A stretch of DNA of 22,478 bases from Flavobacteriaceae bacterium UBA7446 (GTDB taxonomy: Bacteria; Bacteroidota; Bacteroidia; Flavobacteriales; Flavobacteriaceae). Below are positions 7,217-14,986 of this stretch, one piece after another. The notes below the pieces were generated by a model. It was given only the letters and a program-made list of their open reading frames with translations. It did no database searches and was not told the DNA's origin. Position 1 is the stretch's first letter; every line of letters starts with the position of its first letter. Location of the stretch: assembly GCA_002478685.1 (NCBI GenBank), contig DLPY01000072.1, forward strand, positions 1 to 22,478. The letters run 5' to 3'. The position numbers were made by a program, and so were the translations under genes.

Positions 7217-8836
7217 ATGCCTAAAACCAAATACATTTTTGTTACTGGAGGAGTTACTTCTTCCCTTGGTAAAGGCATTATCTCAGCATCTCTGGCGAAT
7301 TTATTACAGGCACGTGGACTAAAAACCACTATACAAAAATTTGACCCTTATATTAATGTTGATCCTGGCACGCTAAATCCGTATGAACATGGCGAGTGTT
7401 TTGTTACAGATGATGGTGCAGAAACTGATCTCGATCTTGGCCACTATGAACGCTTTTTGAACGTGCGTACTTCGCAAGCTAATAACGTCACTACGGGTCG
7501 TATTTATCAAAGTGTGATTGAAAAGGAACGCCGAGGTGAGTTTTTAGGTAAAACCGTTCAAGTCATTCCACACATTACCAACGAAATCAAGGAACGCATG
7601 CAATTGCTAGGTACCACTAGAGATTATGATGTGGTGATTACTGAAATTGGTGGAACGGTAGGAGATATAGAATCCTTACCTTATATTGAGGCAGTACGTC
7701 AGTTGCGTTGGGAATTGGGGCGTGACAACTGTATTGTGATACATCTTACTCTTGTTCCGTACCTCTCTGCAGCAGCAGAATTAAAAACAAAACCCACTCA
7801 ACACTCTGTTAAAACACTAATGGAAAGTGGAATTAACGCTGATGTTTTGGTTTGTCGTACAGAACACGAACTTTCAAATGATATTCGTAATAAACTAGCA
7901 CTATTCTGCAATGTTAAACGTGAAGCTGTTATCCAATCGATCGATGCAGATACCATTTATGACGTTCCGCTTTTGATGCATGAAGAGGGCCTAGATCGTG
8001 TCGTTTTAGACTTGTTATCGCTTCCCGATAATTTGGAGCCAGACCTTACGAAATGGAAAGCATTTTTATCTAGGTATAATAATCCAAAACAACACATCCG
8101 TATTGGATTGGTTGGTAAATATGTAGAGTTACAAGATTCGTATAAATCCATTTTGGAGGCTTTTATTCATGCGGGTGCTGCTAATGAAGTAAAGGTTGAG
8201 GTAGTTTCGATACATTCTGAACATTTAACACCTCAAAACTGTAAAGCAAAACTCAAGGAACTTCATGGTTTGCTCGTTGCACCCGGCTTTGGCTCTAGGG
8301 GAATTGAAGGGAAAATAACTGCCATCCAATATGTGCGCGAAAACAATATTCCATTTTTTGGAATTTGCTTGGGTATGCAAATGGCCGTAATCGAATTTGC
8401 ACGGAATGTAATTGGATTGAAAGATGCCAATTCTACAGAAATTTCGGAAGATACGCCTCATCCTGTGATTAATCTAATGGATGAGCAAAAGGAGGTGCAA
8501 AATAAAGGAGGAACGATGCGTCTTGGAACTTGGGACTGCAACCTCAGACCTAATAGCCGTGTGCAAAAAATTTATCAAAAAGACGCAATTAGTGAGCGGC
8601 ACCGCCATCGCTATGAACTCAACAACTTTTACTTTGACCAATTATCATCTCATGGCTTAAAGGCAACAGGAATAAATCCAGAAACAGGGCTTGCAGAAAT
8701 TGTTGAAATTGACGCACACCCTTGGTTTGTTGGTGTGCAATATCACCCCGAATATAAGAGTACTGTTTTGGCGCCACACCCACTTTTTTCAGCCTTTGTA
8801 AAGGCGTGTAGCCAATATGCAAAAACAAAAAACTAA
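7217..8836 (+). CDS. pyrG: CTP synthase
   Basis: Aminates UTP to CTP with glutamine and ATP in the cytoplasm. The 539 residues are full length. The N-terminal synthetase domain opens with IFVTGGVTSSLGKGI (7-21, P-loop) and carries the Mg/UTP-site text EHGECFVTDDGAETDLD (57-73) and EIGGTVGDIES (143-153). The C-terminal class-I amidotransferase domain has the oxyanion region PGFGSRG (356-362), the nucleophile in FGICLGMQ (C384) and the His/Glu pair in QYHPEY (H510, E512). yidC follows after 3 bases, so the two are almost certainly co-transcribed. The short ATG-initiated reading frame at 7204-7224 overlaps this start in another frame. Confidence 0.98.
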   Translation: MPKTKYIFVTGGVTSSLGKGIISASLANLLQARGLKTTIQKFDPYINVDPGTLNPYEHGECFVTDDGAETDLDLGHYERFLNVRTSQANNVTTGRIYQSVIEKERRGEFLGKTVQVIPHITNEIKERMQLLGTTRDYDVVITEIGGTVGDIESLPYIEAVRQLRWELGRDNCIVIHLTLVPYLSAAAELKTKPTQHSVKTLMESGINADVLVCRTEHELSNDIRNKLALFCNVKREAVIQSIDADTIYDVPLLMHEEGLDRVVLDLLSLPDNLEPDLTKWKAFLSRYNNPKQHIRIGLVGKYVELQDSYKSILEAFIHAGAANEVKVEVVSIHSEHLTPQNCKAKLKELHGLLVAPGFGSRGIEGKITAIQYVRENNIPFFGICLGMQMAVIEFARNVIGLKDANSTEISEDTPHPVINLMDEQKEVQNKGGTMRLGTWDCNLRPNSRVQKIYQKDAISERHRHRYELNNFYFDQLSSHGLKATGINPETGLAEIVEIDAHPWFVGVQYHPEYKSTVLAPHPLFSAFVKACSQYAKTKN

Positions 8837-8839
8837 CGC

Positions 8840-10639
8840 ATGGAAGAACGTCGGATAGACCCGTTACAAATTATTGGTATGGTGCTCATTTTTGTCATTT
8901 TCACATGGATGATTTATAATCAGTCTGCTGAGGAGATAGCACATGCCAACACCCAACAAGAGCAAACCACAGAAGCGTTTGCGGAAACCAAAAATCAAAC
9001 TCCTGATGAGGTTGTAGCTACTCCCACAGAACTAGTTTCTACAGCATCAGTTGCTAAAGAAACGATTACCCTTCAAAACGACGTGCTTACTATCGGTATT
9101 TCTACCAAAGGAGGTATTATGGAGCAAGTACTTCTTAATGGAGAACTGAATTACCAAGAGGTCCCATTGTATCTTGTAGATAAAGATAACAATACACTAA
9201 ACATTGCTTTCACTACTGCTACAGGGCAATTGTTACAAACCAAATTTTTGATGTTTTCACCAACAGTCACCAAAGACGAAAAAGGGGAAGAATTACGCCT
9301 TCGTGCTGCTATTGATGAAAACGCTTATATCGAATTTGTTTATATACTTCCAAAAGATGGATTTCGTTTTGGTTTTGAAGTCGTTGCTGAGGGCATAGAA
9401 AATGCATTGGATACGTCAATTCCTGCTGCATTTTTGTGGAGTATGGACGGATTTCGTCATGCGAAAAGCGCACAGTACGAAAACCGATATACGCAGTTGG
9501 CTTACCGTCACGAAAACGATAAGTATAGTACGCTTTCTGCATCAGGAGACGATGACGAAAATGAAAAAAATGTAGAGTGGGTATCGTACCGCCAACACTT
9601 TTTTAGCAGTATTCTTATTCCAAAAGACCCTTTTGAGCAGGTGACACTAACTTCAGCAGACATGACTGATGAGGAGGTGGAAACATCTATATTCCTTAAA
9701 GGGTTTACTACCAAAACCACACTTCCGTATCAACGTAATCGTTTTGAAGCCAATTTTGATTGGTATATGGGACCAACAGATTATGCTGTACTTAAAAATT
9801 ACGACGAGAATTTATTTGAGAGTATTTCGTTTGGATGGGGAATTATTGGCTGGATAAACCGATCGATTTTTTATCCGCTTTTTGGATTTCTTACTAGTGT
9901 AGTACCACACGGAATTGCCATAATTTTACTTACCATAATTGTGCGTTTGGTGTTGTCGCCGGTGCTTTATAAGTCCTATGTGTCGCAAGCAAAAATGCGT
10001 GTACTCAGACCTGAAATCAACGAGATAAATGAAAAGTATAAAAAAGATGCAACCAAGCGTCAGCAAGAAACTATGAAGCTGTACACCAAAGCCGGGGCAA
10101 GCCCACTTGCGGGGTGTATTCCTGCGCTGTTACAAATGCCTGTATTCTTTGCGTTATTTTACTTTTTCCCCATTGCGTATGAACTGCGTGGAAAATCGTT
10201 TTTATGGGCAGACGACCTATCCTCTTACGATGTTATTGCCGAACTACCTTTTAGCATTCCTTTCTACGGCGACCATATCAGCCTATTTCCATTATTGGCT
10301 TCTGTAGCGATATTTTTCTATACCCGAATGACTACAGGACAGCAAATTCAGCCAGCTCAGCCAGGGATGCCTAATATGAAATTTATCATGTATTTAATGC
10401 CTGTTATGATGTTGTTTTTCTTTAACAATTACGCAAGTGGATTTAGTTTGTATTACGTGGTTTCCAACCTGTTGATGATTGCTATAATGGTAGTGGTTAA
10501 AAACGTGATTATTGATCAAGATAAAATTCATGCCCAAATTGAGGAAAACAAAAAGAAGCCGAAAAAGCAAAACCGCTTTCAGCGTAAAATGGCTGAAATG
10601 ATGGAAGAGGCTGAGCGTCAGAAAAAACTTCGCAGATAA
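8840..10639 (+). CDS. yidC: Membrane protein insertase YidC
   Basis: Inserts and folds inner-membrane proteins, alone or with SecYEG. The 599 residues fit the Gram-negative form. There is an N-terminal membrane anchor (about 10-27), a large periplasmic domain (about 75-325), and a C-terminal core with membrane segments near 345-374, 424-447, 480-497 and 514-553. The groove arginine is visible as R369 in IIVRLVLSP. The cytoplasmic loop after it (about 376-420) is charged. The C-terminal tail (about 560-599) is rich in Lys and Arg, as in YidC proteins that contact ribosomes. The gene is the second of a pyrG-yidC pair. FtsY at the left of the window belongs to the same membrane-protein biogenesis pathway but is not in this operon. 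Confidence 0.97.
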   Translation: MEERRIDPLQIIGMVLIFVIFTWMIYNQSAEEIAHANTQQEQTTEAFAETKNQTPDEVVATPTELVSTASVAKETITLQNDVLTIGISTKGGIMEQVLLNGELNYQEVPLYLVDKDNNTLNIAFTTATGQLLQTKFLMFSPTVTKDEKGEELRLRAAIDENAYIEFVYILPKDGFRFGFEVVAEGIENALDTSIPAAFLWSMDGFRHAKSAQYENRYTQLAYRHENDKYSTLSASGDDDENEKNVEWVSYRQHFFSSILIPKDPFEQVTLTSADMTDEEVETSIFLKGFTTKTTLPYQRNRFEANFDWYMGPTDYAVLKNYDENLFESISFGWGIIGWINRSIFYPLFGFLTSVVPHGIAIILLTIIVRLVLSPVLYKSYVSQAKMRVLRPEINEINEKYKKDATKRQQETMKLYTKAGASPLAGCIPALLQMPVFFALFYFFPIAYELRGKSFLWADDLSSYDVIAELPFSIPFYGDHISLFPLLASVAIFFYTRMTTGQQIQPAQPGMPNMKFIMYLMPVMMLFFFNNYASGFSLYYVVSNLLMIAIMVVVKNVIIDQDKIHAQIEENKKKPKKQNRFQRKMAEMMEEAERQKKLRR

Positions 10640-10652
10640 ATTAATTGCTAAT

Positions 10653-10671
10653 CCCCACACGTTTGGTGGGG
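10653..10671 (+). other. Hairpin between yidC and mnmA
   Basis: CCCCAC (10653-10658) and GTGGGG (10666-10671) form a 6-bp GC-rich stem with the 7-base loop ACGTTTG. It lies 14 bases after the yidC stop, where a terminator would be expected, but no T run follows. The loop contains the TTTG that could act as the -33 box of the mnmA promoter. Confidence 0.45.
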
Positions 10672-10694
10672 CGGTATCATCATACTTACCTTTG
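10662..10694 (+). promoter_or_regulatory. Putative promoter of mnmA (TTTG-N21-TACCTTTG)
   Basis: TTTG at 10662-10665 and TACCTTTG at 10687-10694 are separated by 21 bases, matching the spacing known for Bacteroidota promoters. This is the most complete such promoter in the window. The mnmA ATG is only 4 bases downstream, implying a leaderless mRNA. Confidence 0.6.
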
Positions 10695-10698
10695 TATC

Positions 10699-11862
10699 AT
10701 GCAAAACAAACGTGTCATTGTTGGTCTTTCTGGTGGTGTAGACTCTAGTGTTGCGGCCTATTTGTTGCTAAAGCAAGGCTATGAGGTTATAGGCTTGTTT
10801 ATGAAAAACTGGCACGATGACTCGGTTACCGTTTCTGACGAGTGCCCTTGGCTGGAAGACAGCAACGATGCCATGTTGGTGGCTGAAAAACTCGGTATTC
10901 CTTTTCAGACCGTTGATTTAAGCGAACAGTACAAGGAACGTATTGTAGACTATATGTTTGCCGAATACCAACGCGGGCGCACACCAAATCCAGATGTGCT
11001 TTGTAATCGTGAAATAAAGTTTGATGTGTTTTTAGACATTGCCCTTTCGCTGGGTGCAGACTATGTCGCTACGGGACATTATTGCCAAAAGGATACGCTT
11101 TCTACTTCAACCACACAACGCCTACTTGCAGGCGCAGATGCCAATAAGGATCAGTCGTATTTTCTATGTCAACTGAATCAAGCGCAACTTGCCAAAACGC
11201 TTTTTCCCATTGGAGGGCTTCAAAAAAGTGAAGTGCGTAAAATTGCTGCTGAACAAGGACTAGTAACTGCTGAAAAGCGCGACTCCCAAGGCTTGTGCTT
11301 TGTGGGAAAAGTGAGTTTACCTGATTTTTTACAGCAAAAACTAGCAGTTAAAAAAGGCGAAATTGTACAGGTTGCAGATACGCACCCCATGTATGCCATA
11401 GCCCCAGAAAACAGCCCAAAGGGTTTGGCGGAGAAGTTTGTGTATACTGCCGAAGATGGTAAAGTTGTAGGCACACACAATGGCGCACACTTTTTTACGG
11501 TTGGCCAGCGCAAGGGCTTGGCGGTTGGAGGTACCAAAGAGCCGTTGTTTGTATTGGCAACGGATGTGCAAAAAAATATCATTTACGTGGGGGAGGGCAA
11601 AGACCACCCTGGCTTATACCGCGCTGCCTTATGGATAGACCAAGCGGATGTACACTGGATACGCCCCGACCTAAAAACTGACCAGCCAATGAGAGTTCAG
11701 ACGCGTATACGTTACAGACAGCCTTTGGCGGCTGCTACGCTGCACCCAACAGCAGCAGGGATGTACTTGGTTTTTGATGCGCCCCAATCTGCAATTGCCG
11801 CTGGGCAGTTTGCTGCTTGGTACCTAGACGATGAGCTGATAGGCTCTGGGGTGATTGGTTAA
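10699..11862 (+). CDS. mnmA: tRNA-specific 2-thiouridylase MnmA
   Basis: Thiolates the wobble uridine (U34) of tRNAs for Lys, Glu and Gln, activating the base with ATP and taking sulfur from a persulfide relay. The PP-loop SGGVDSS is at residues 11-17. The catalytic nucleophile is C102 in PDVLCNREIKF and the persulfide cysteine is C200 in SQGLCFVG. The tRNA-contact text ATGHYC is also present. The 387 residues are normal. I chose the ATG at 10699 because it leads directly into KRVIVGLSGG and sits behind the promoter box; a TTG at 10645 would add 18 residues that overlap the hairpin and promoter. The stop codon overlaps that of the convergent lysA. Confidence 0.97.
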   Translation: MQNKRVIVGLSGGVDSSVAAYLLLKQGYEVIGLFMKNWHDDSVTVSDECPWLEDSNDAMLVAEKLGIPFQTVDLSEQYKERIVDYMFAEYQRGRTPNPDVLCNREIKFDVFLDIALSLGADYVATGHYCQKDTLSTSTTQRLLAGADANKDQSYFLCQLNQAQLAKTLFPIGGLQKSEVRKIAAEQGLVTAEKRDSQGLCFVGKVSLPDFLQQKLAVKKGEIVQVADTHPMYAIAPENSPKGLAEKFVYTAEDGKVVGTHNGAHFFTVGQRKGLAVGGTKEPLFVLATDVQKNIIYVGEGKDHPGLYRAALWIDQADVHWIRPDLKTDQPMRVQTRIRYRQPLAAATLHPTAAGMYLVFDAPQSAIAAGQFAAWYLDDELIGSGVIG

Positions 11863-13082
11863 GCCAATGCTTTTTCTTTAAAATCCAATACCACTTGGTT
11901 TTGTATCAGGTCGTTAAAGCTTTCGGCTTTACGAATAAGCTTTGCTTCTCCATCGTGCCAAAGCACTTCGGCAGGTCTAAAGCGGGAGTTGTAGTTACTT
12001 GCCATCGTAAAGCAGTACGCACCGGCATTGTGAAAGCACAACACATCGCCATCGCTGATTTCTGCAATTTTGCGGTTATTGGCAAAGGTGTCTGTCTCAC
12101 ATATATAACCCACCACAGAGTAAAAACGCTCTCTGCCACCTGGGTTGGAGATGTTTTCAATACGGTGCTTCGCGCCATAGAGCATGGGACGTATTAAGTG
12201 GTTAAAACCACTGTTTACTTGTGCAAATACCGTTGAGGTGGTCTGCTTAACCGAATTGACAGAAGTTAGGAAATAACCCGCTTGGGATACCAAAAATTTG
12301 CCTGGCTCAAAGGCCAATACCAGTTCTTTGCCGTAGTCTTTGCAAAAGTCATTAAAGCGCGCGCTCAGTTTTTCGCCCAATTCTTCTATGTTGGTTTCGT
12401 TATCACTTGGTTTGTAGGGTACTTTAAACCCACTACCAAAGTCCAAAAATTCCAAGTTTGTAAATTGGCGTGCTGTGTCAAAAAGGATTTCGGCAGCGTG
12501 CAGAAATACGTCAATATCTAAAATATCACTTCCGGTATGCATGTGCACGCCATTGATTCGCATATCTGTGTTTTCTACAATGCGTAACAAATGAGGCATT
12601 TGATGAATACTAATACCAAATTTTGAATCGATATGCCCTACTGAGATATTTGCGTTTCCGCCAGCCATAATGTGCGGATTAATTCGAATACACACAGGAA
12701 CATTTGGGTGTGCTGTGCCAAATTGTTCCAATATATCTAAGTTGTCAATATTGATTTGAACGCCCAATTGCGCCACTTCCTCAATTTCAGAAAGGGAAAC
12801 ACCGTTTGGAGTATAAATAATTTCGTTTGGTGCCACGCCTGCAGCAAGTCCTAGTTGTACTTCCTGAATGGAAACCGTATCTAACCCTGCGCCTAACTGG
12901 TGCATCCACTTCAATACGCTGAGGTTAGAAAGCGCCTTAACGGCATAGTTGATGCGAAGATGTGGTACGGCATTAAACGCACGTGTCAATCGTGTATATT
13001 GTTGCCCCATTATTTGTGCGTCATATACATATAAAGGGCTTCCATATTCTTGACTTATACGCACTAAATCTTGATTTTGCAT
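11859..13082 (-). CDS. lysA: Diaminopimelate decarboxylase
   Basis: A PLP enzyme that decarboxylates meso-diaminopimelate to L-lysine, the last step of lysine synthesis. It is a fold-type III (alanine-racemase-like) decarboxylase of 407 residues. The PLP lysine is K49 in INYAVKALSN. HMHTGSDI (about 181-188), the glycine loop FGSGF (215-219), EPGKF (259-263) and the CET substrate motif (C328-T330) follow. A conserved tyrosine lies in GAYCFTMASNYNSR. I chose the ATG at 13082; a TTG six codons upstream overlaps the promoter box. The CET motif and overall text favour lysA over arginine or carboxynorspermidine decarboxylases, though these relatives are similar. It is transcribed divergently from sucC. 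Confidence 0.93.
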   Translation of the reverse strand: MQNQDLVRISQEYGSPLYVYDAQIMGQQYTRLTRAFNAVPHLRINYAVKALSNLSVLKWMHQLGAGLDTVSIQEVQLGLAAGVAPNEIIYTPNGVSLSEIEEVAQLGVQINIDNLDILEQFGTAHPNVPVCIRINPHIMAGGNANISVGHIDSKFGISIHQMPHLLRIVENTDMRINGVHMHTGSDILDIDVFLHAAEILFDTARQFTNLEFLDFGSGFKVPYKPSDNETNIEELGEKLSARFNDFCKDYGKELVLAFEPGKFLVSQAGYFLTSVNSVKQTTSTVFAQVNSGFNHLIRPMLYGAKHRIENISNPGGRERFYSVVGYICETDTFANNRKIAEISDGDVLCFHNAGAYCFTMASNYNSRFRPAEVLWHDGEAKLIRKAESFNDLIQNQVVLDFKEKALA

Positions 13083-13097
13083 CGCAAATATTTTGCG

Positions 13098-13105
13098 CAA
13101 ATGTA
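13098..13105 (-). promoter_or_regulatory. Putative -7 promoter box (TACATTTG) for lysA
   Basis: On the minus strand this exact TAnnTTTG match ends 15 bases before the lysA ATG. No clear -33 box is visible. The intergenic region shared with sucC (13083-13248) is strongly AT-rich and otherwise empty apart from the palindrome at 13198-13209. Confidence 0.5.
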
Positions 13106-13197
13106 GGTTTTTGAATATTTAATACTGGCATGAATTTTAAAATATCTTAAAAATAAAACATAATGTTATGAATACAACATATATCTTTTTATGGCTT

Positions 13198-13209
13198 TAT
13201 ATGCATATA
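13198..13209. repeat. Perfect 12-bp palindrome TATATGCATATA upstream of sucC
   Basis: A perfect self-complementary 12-mer ending 14 bases before the sucC -7 box, in the region where RNA polymerase would contact -33. It may be an operator, but AT-rich palindromes of this size can arise by chance. Confidence 0.3.
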
Positions 13210-13223
13210 CCCTTTTGATTCTC

Positions 13224-13231
13224 TACTTTTG
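13224..13231 (+). promoter_or_regulatory. Putative -7 promoter box (TACTTTTG) for sucC
   Basis: This exact TAnnTTTG match ends 17 bases before the sucC ATG, predicting a leader of about 10 bases. No good -33 box is seen. Confidence 0.55.
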
Positions 13232-13248
13232 TAACCTAAACTTAATCG

Positions 13249-14442
13249 ATGAACGTACACGAATATCAAGGAAAAGAGATTTTAGCTCAATTTGGTGTAG
13301 GCATTCAGCGTGGCATTGTAGCCACAACCCCAGCGGAAGCAGTGACTGCAGCAAAGCAACTTACAGAAGAAACAGGAACAGGTTGGCACGTCATTAAAGC
13401 ACAAGTACACGCTGGCGGTCGTGGAAAAGGTGGAGGTGTTAAACTTGCCAAATCTTTAGATGAGGTTAAAAAAATTGCAGATGATATCATTGGAATGCAA
13501 TTAGTAACTCCCCAAACCACAGCCGAAGGAAAGAAAGTACACCAAGTGCTGGTTGCTGAGGATGTCTATTACCCGGGTGATTCAGAGCCTAAAGAATTTT
13601 ACATTTCCGTGTTGCTAAATCGTGCTACGGGACGCAATATGATTATGTATTCTACTGAGGGTGGAATGGATATCGAAACGGTTGCAGAACAAACCCCCGA
13701 GCTTATTTTCACAGAAGAAGTTGACCCTAGCGTTGGCTTGTTGCCATTTCAATCAAGAAAAGTGGCTTTTAATCTTGGTCTATCAGGTGCTGCGTTTAAA
13801 GGTATGACCAAATTTGTTACTGCACTTTACAAAGCCTATGTGGGTGCTGATGCAGCGTTGTTTGAAATCAATCCTGTGCTAAAAACCTCAGATGATAAAA
13901 TTATTGCTGTAGATGCAAAGGTTACACTTGATGACAATGCGTTATTCCGTCATCCTAATTTTGAGGCTATGCGTGATATTCGCGAGGAAAACCCAACAGA
14001 CGTGGCAGCACGTGAAGTAGGACTTAACTATGTTGCGCTAGATGGAAACGTGGGTTGTATGGTAAATGGCGCTGGACTTGCGATGGCTACAATGGATTTA
14101 ATCAAGCAAGCCGGTGGCGACCCTGCTAACTTTTTAGATGTAGGCGGAACGGCAGATGCTGCACGGGTAGAAGCGGCGTTCCGTATTATTTTGCAAGACC
14201 CAAAGGTTAAGGCAATTTTGATTAATATTTTTGGCGGAATCGTACGTTGCGACCGTGTGGCCCAAGGAATTGTAGATGCATATAAAAATATGGGAGATAC
14301 GATAAAAGTTCCTATTATTGTTCGCCTTCAAGGTACTAATGCCGACATTGCCAAAAAGTTGATTGATGAATCAGGCCTTGAAGTCCAAAGTGCTGTATTG
14401 TTCCAAGAAGCTGCCGATAAAGTACAGGCTGTTCTCCAATAA
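13249..14442 (+). CDS. sucC: Succinyl-CoA synthetase (ADP-forming) beta subunit
   Basis: The beta subunit of the TCA-cycle enzyme that interconverts succinyl-CoA and succinate with substrate-level phosphorylation; it binds the nucleotide and succinate. The 397 residues are a typical length. The protein starts with the family signature MNVHEYQGKEIL. An ATP-grasp domain includes AGGRGKGGGV (about 56-64) and the metal-site residues E207/N209 in FEINP and D222 in VDAK. The C-terminal ligase domain has GCMVNGAGLAMATMD (269-283) and NIFGGIVRCD (326-335). The alpha subunit gene sucD is not adjacent, so it must lie elsewhere. The stop overlaps the first of two repeats upstream of hsp20, and no terminator separates them. 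Confidence 0.97.
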   Translation: MNVHEYQGKEILAQFGVGIQRGIVATTPAEAVTAAKQLTEETGTGWHVIKAQVHAGGRGKGGGVKLAKSLDEVKKIADDIIGMQLVTPQTTAEGKKVHQVLVAEDVYYPGDSEPKEFYISVLLNRATGRNMIMYSTEGGMDIETVAEQTPELIFTEEVDPSVGLLPFQSRKVAFNLGLSGAAFKGMTKFVTALYKAYVGADAALFEINPVLKTSDDKIIAVDAKVTLDDNALFRHPNFEAMRDIREENPTDVAAREVGLNYVALDGNVGCMVNGAGLAMATMDLIKQAGGDPANFLDVGGTADAARVEAAFRIILQDPKVKAILINIFGGIVRCDRVAQGIVDAYKNMGDTIKVPIIVRLQGTNADIAKKLIDESGLEVQSAVLFQEAADKVQAVLQ

Positions 14443-14488
14443 CAGACAAAATGTCACTTATTATAAAAGTATAACAGACAAAAAGTCA
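14439..14488 (+). repeat. Two phased copies of an imperfectly palindromic 18-mer upstream of hsp20
   Basis: Copies at 14439-14456 and 14471-14488 (ATAACAGACAAAAtGTCA and the same with a for t) match at 17 of 18 positions and are offset by exactly 32 bases, about three helical turns. Each has a dyad core: GACA-AAA-TGTC in the first and GAC-AAAAA-GTC in the second. They look like tandem operators for a dimeric regulator of the downstream hsp20. Confidence 0.55.
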
Positions 14489-14500
14489 GTTTATTTCAAA

Positions 14501-14516
14501 CGGTATGTAAATTGCC
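14501..14516 (+). promoter_or_regulatory. Candidate sigma-54 (-24/-12) promoter of hsp20
   Basis: cGGTATGtaaaTTGCc matches the sigma-54 consensus TGGYACG-N4-TTGCW, with the GG (14502-14503) and GC (14514-14515) pairs at the correct separation. It predicts transcription from about 14527, 24 bases before the ATG. No TAnnTTTG box exists between sucC and hsp20. The first and last bases and one interior base depart from consensus. Confidence 0.45.
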
Positions 14517-14520
14517 ATTG

Positions 14521-14547
14521 GTTAGGTGTATAACATTAAAACCTAAC
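14521..14547 (+). repeat. Inverted repeat GTTAGGT-N13-ACCTAAC just before hsp20
   Basis: Seven-base perfect arms at 14521-14527 and 14541-14547, ending 3 bases before the start codon. It could be an operator at the transcription start, or a leader hairpin if transcription begins upstream of 14521. It is not a CIRCE element, which has TTAGCACTC arms. Confidence 0.4.
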
Positions 14548-14550
14548 ATC

Positions 14551-14979
14551 ATGAATTTAGTTCGTAGAAATACAAATACATTATTCCCATCTTTGTTGGA
14601 TGAATTTTTTGGAACATCATTTCCTTTAACCTCAACATCAACGCGTACACAAGTTCCTTCGGTAAATATTTCAGAGACAGACACGGCTTTTGAAGTAGCC
14701 CTTGCTGCACCTGGAAAATCTCGTAAGGACTTCAACGTGGAGTTAGACGATCATGTGTTGACCATTTCAAGTGAGTCAACCCATGAAAATGAAAGTAAAA
14801 CCGCACAGTACACACGTCGTGAGTTTGCTTACGATAACTTTCAACGCAGTTTTAGATTGCCCGACACTGTTGATCTTACAGGAATTAAAGCAAAGTACGA
14901 CAATGGGATTTTGCATATTTCGTTGCCCAAACTTCAAGAAGCAATTCCTGAACCCAAAAAGCAGATTGAAATTAAGTAA
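14551..14979 (+). CDS. Small heat-shock protein (Hsp20/alpha-crystallin)
   Basis: An ATP-independent holdase chaperone that binds unfolding proteins in the cytoplasm. It has 142 residues. A short N-terminal arm (MNLVRRNTNTLFPSLLDEFF) is followed by an alpha-crystallin domain from about residue 38 (VPSVNISETDTAFEVALAAPG) to about 130. The strand pair DDHVLTISSE and the conserved GILHISLPK (A-x-x-x-n-G-v-L pattern) are visible. A short proline- and lysine-containing tail ends the protein. I chose the ATG at 14551; an upstream TTG at 14512 would run through the promoter and inverted repeat. The unusual upstream region suggests stress-specific control separate from the housekeeping promoters around it. 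uvrB converges on it with a 7-base gap. Confidence 0.95.
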   Translation: MNLVRRNTNTLFPSLLDEFFGTSFPLTSTSTRTQVPSVNISETDTAFEVALAAPGKSRKDFNVELDDHVLTISSESTHENESKTAQYTRREFAYDNFQRSFRLPDTVDLTGIKAKYDNGILHISLPKLQEAIPEPKKQIEIK

Positions 14980-14986
14980 ATGTATG

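Noticed and set aside
11220..11582. 120-codon open frame on the minus strand inside mnmA
   Set aside because: Shadow of the mnmA reading frame; Ser/Cys/Pro-rich, with no domain.
13249..14442. Broken sucCD operon
   Set aside because: sucD is absent next to sucC, but sucC is intact and stand-alone sucC genes occur in this group; nothing suggests a deletion.
14521..14547. CIRCE-type heat-shock operator upstream of hsp20
   Set aside because: The arms GTTAGGT/ACCTAAC do not match TTAGCACTC/GAGTGCTAA, and the spacer is 13, not 9.
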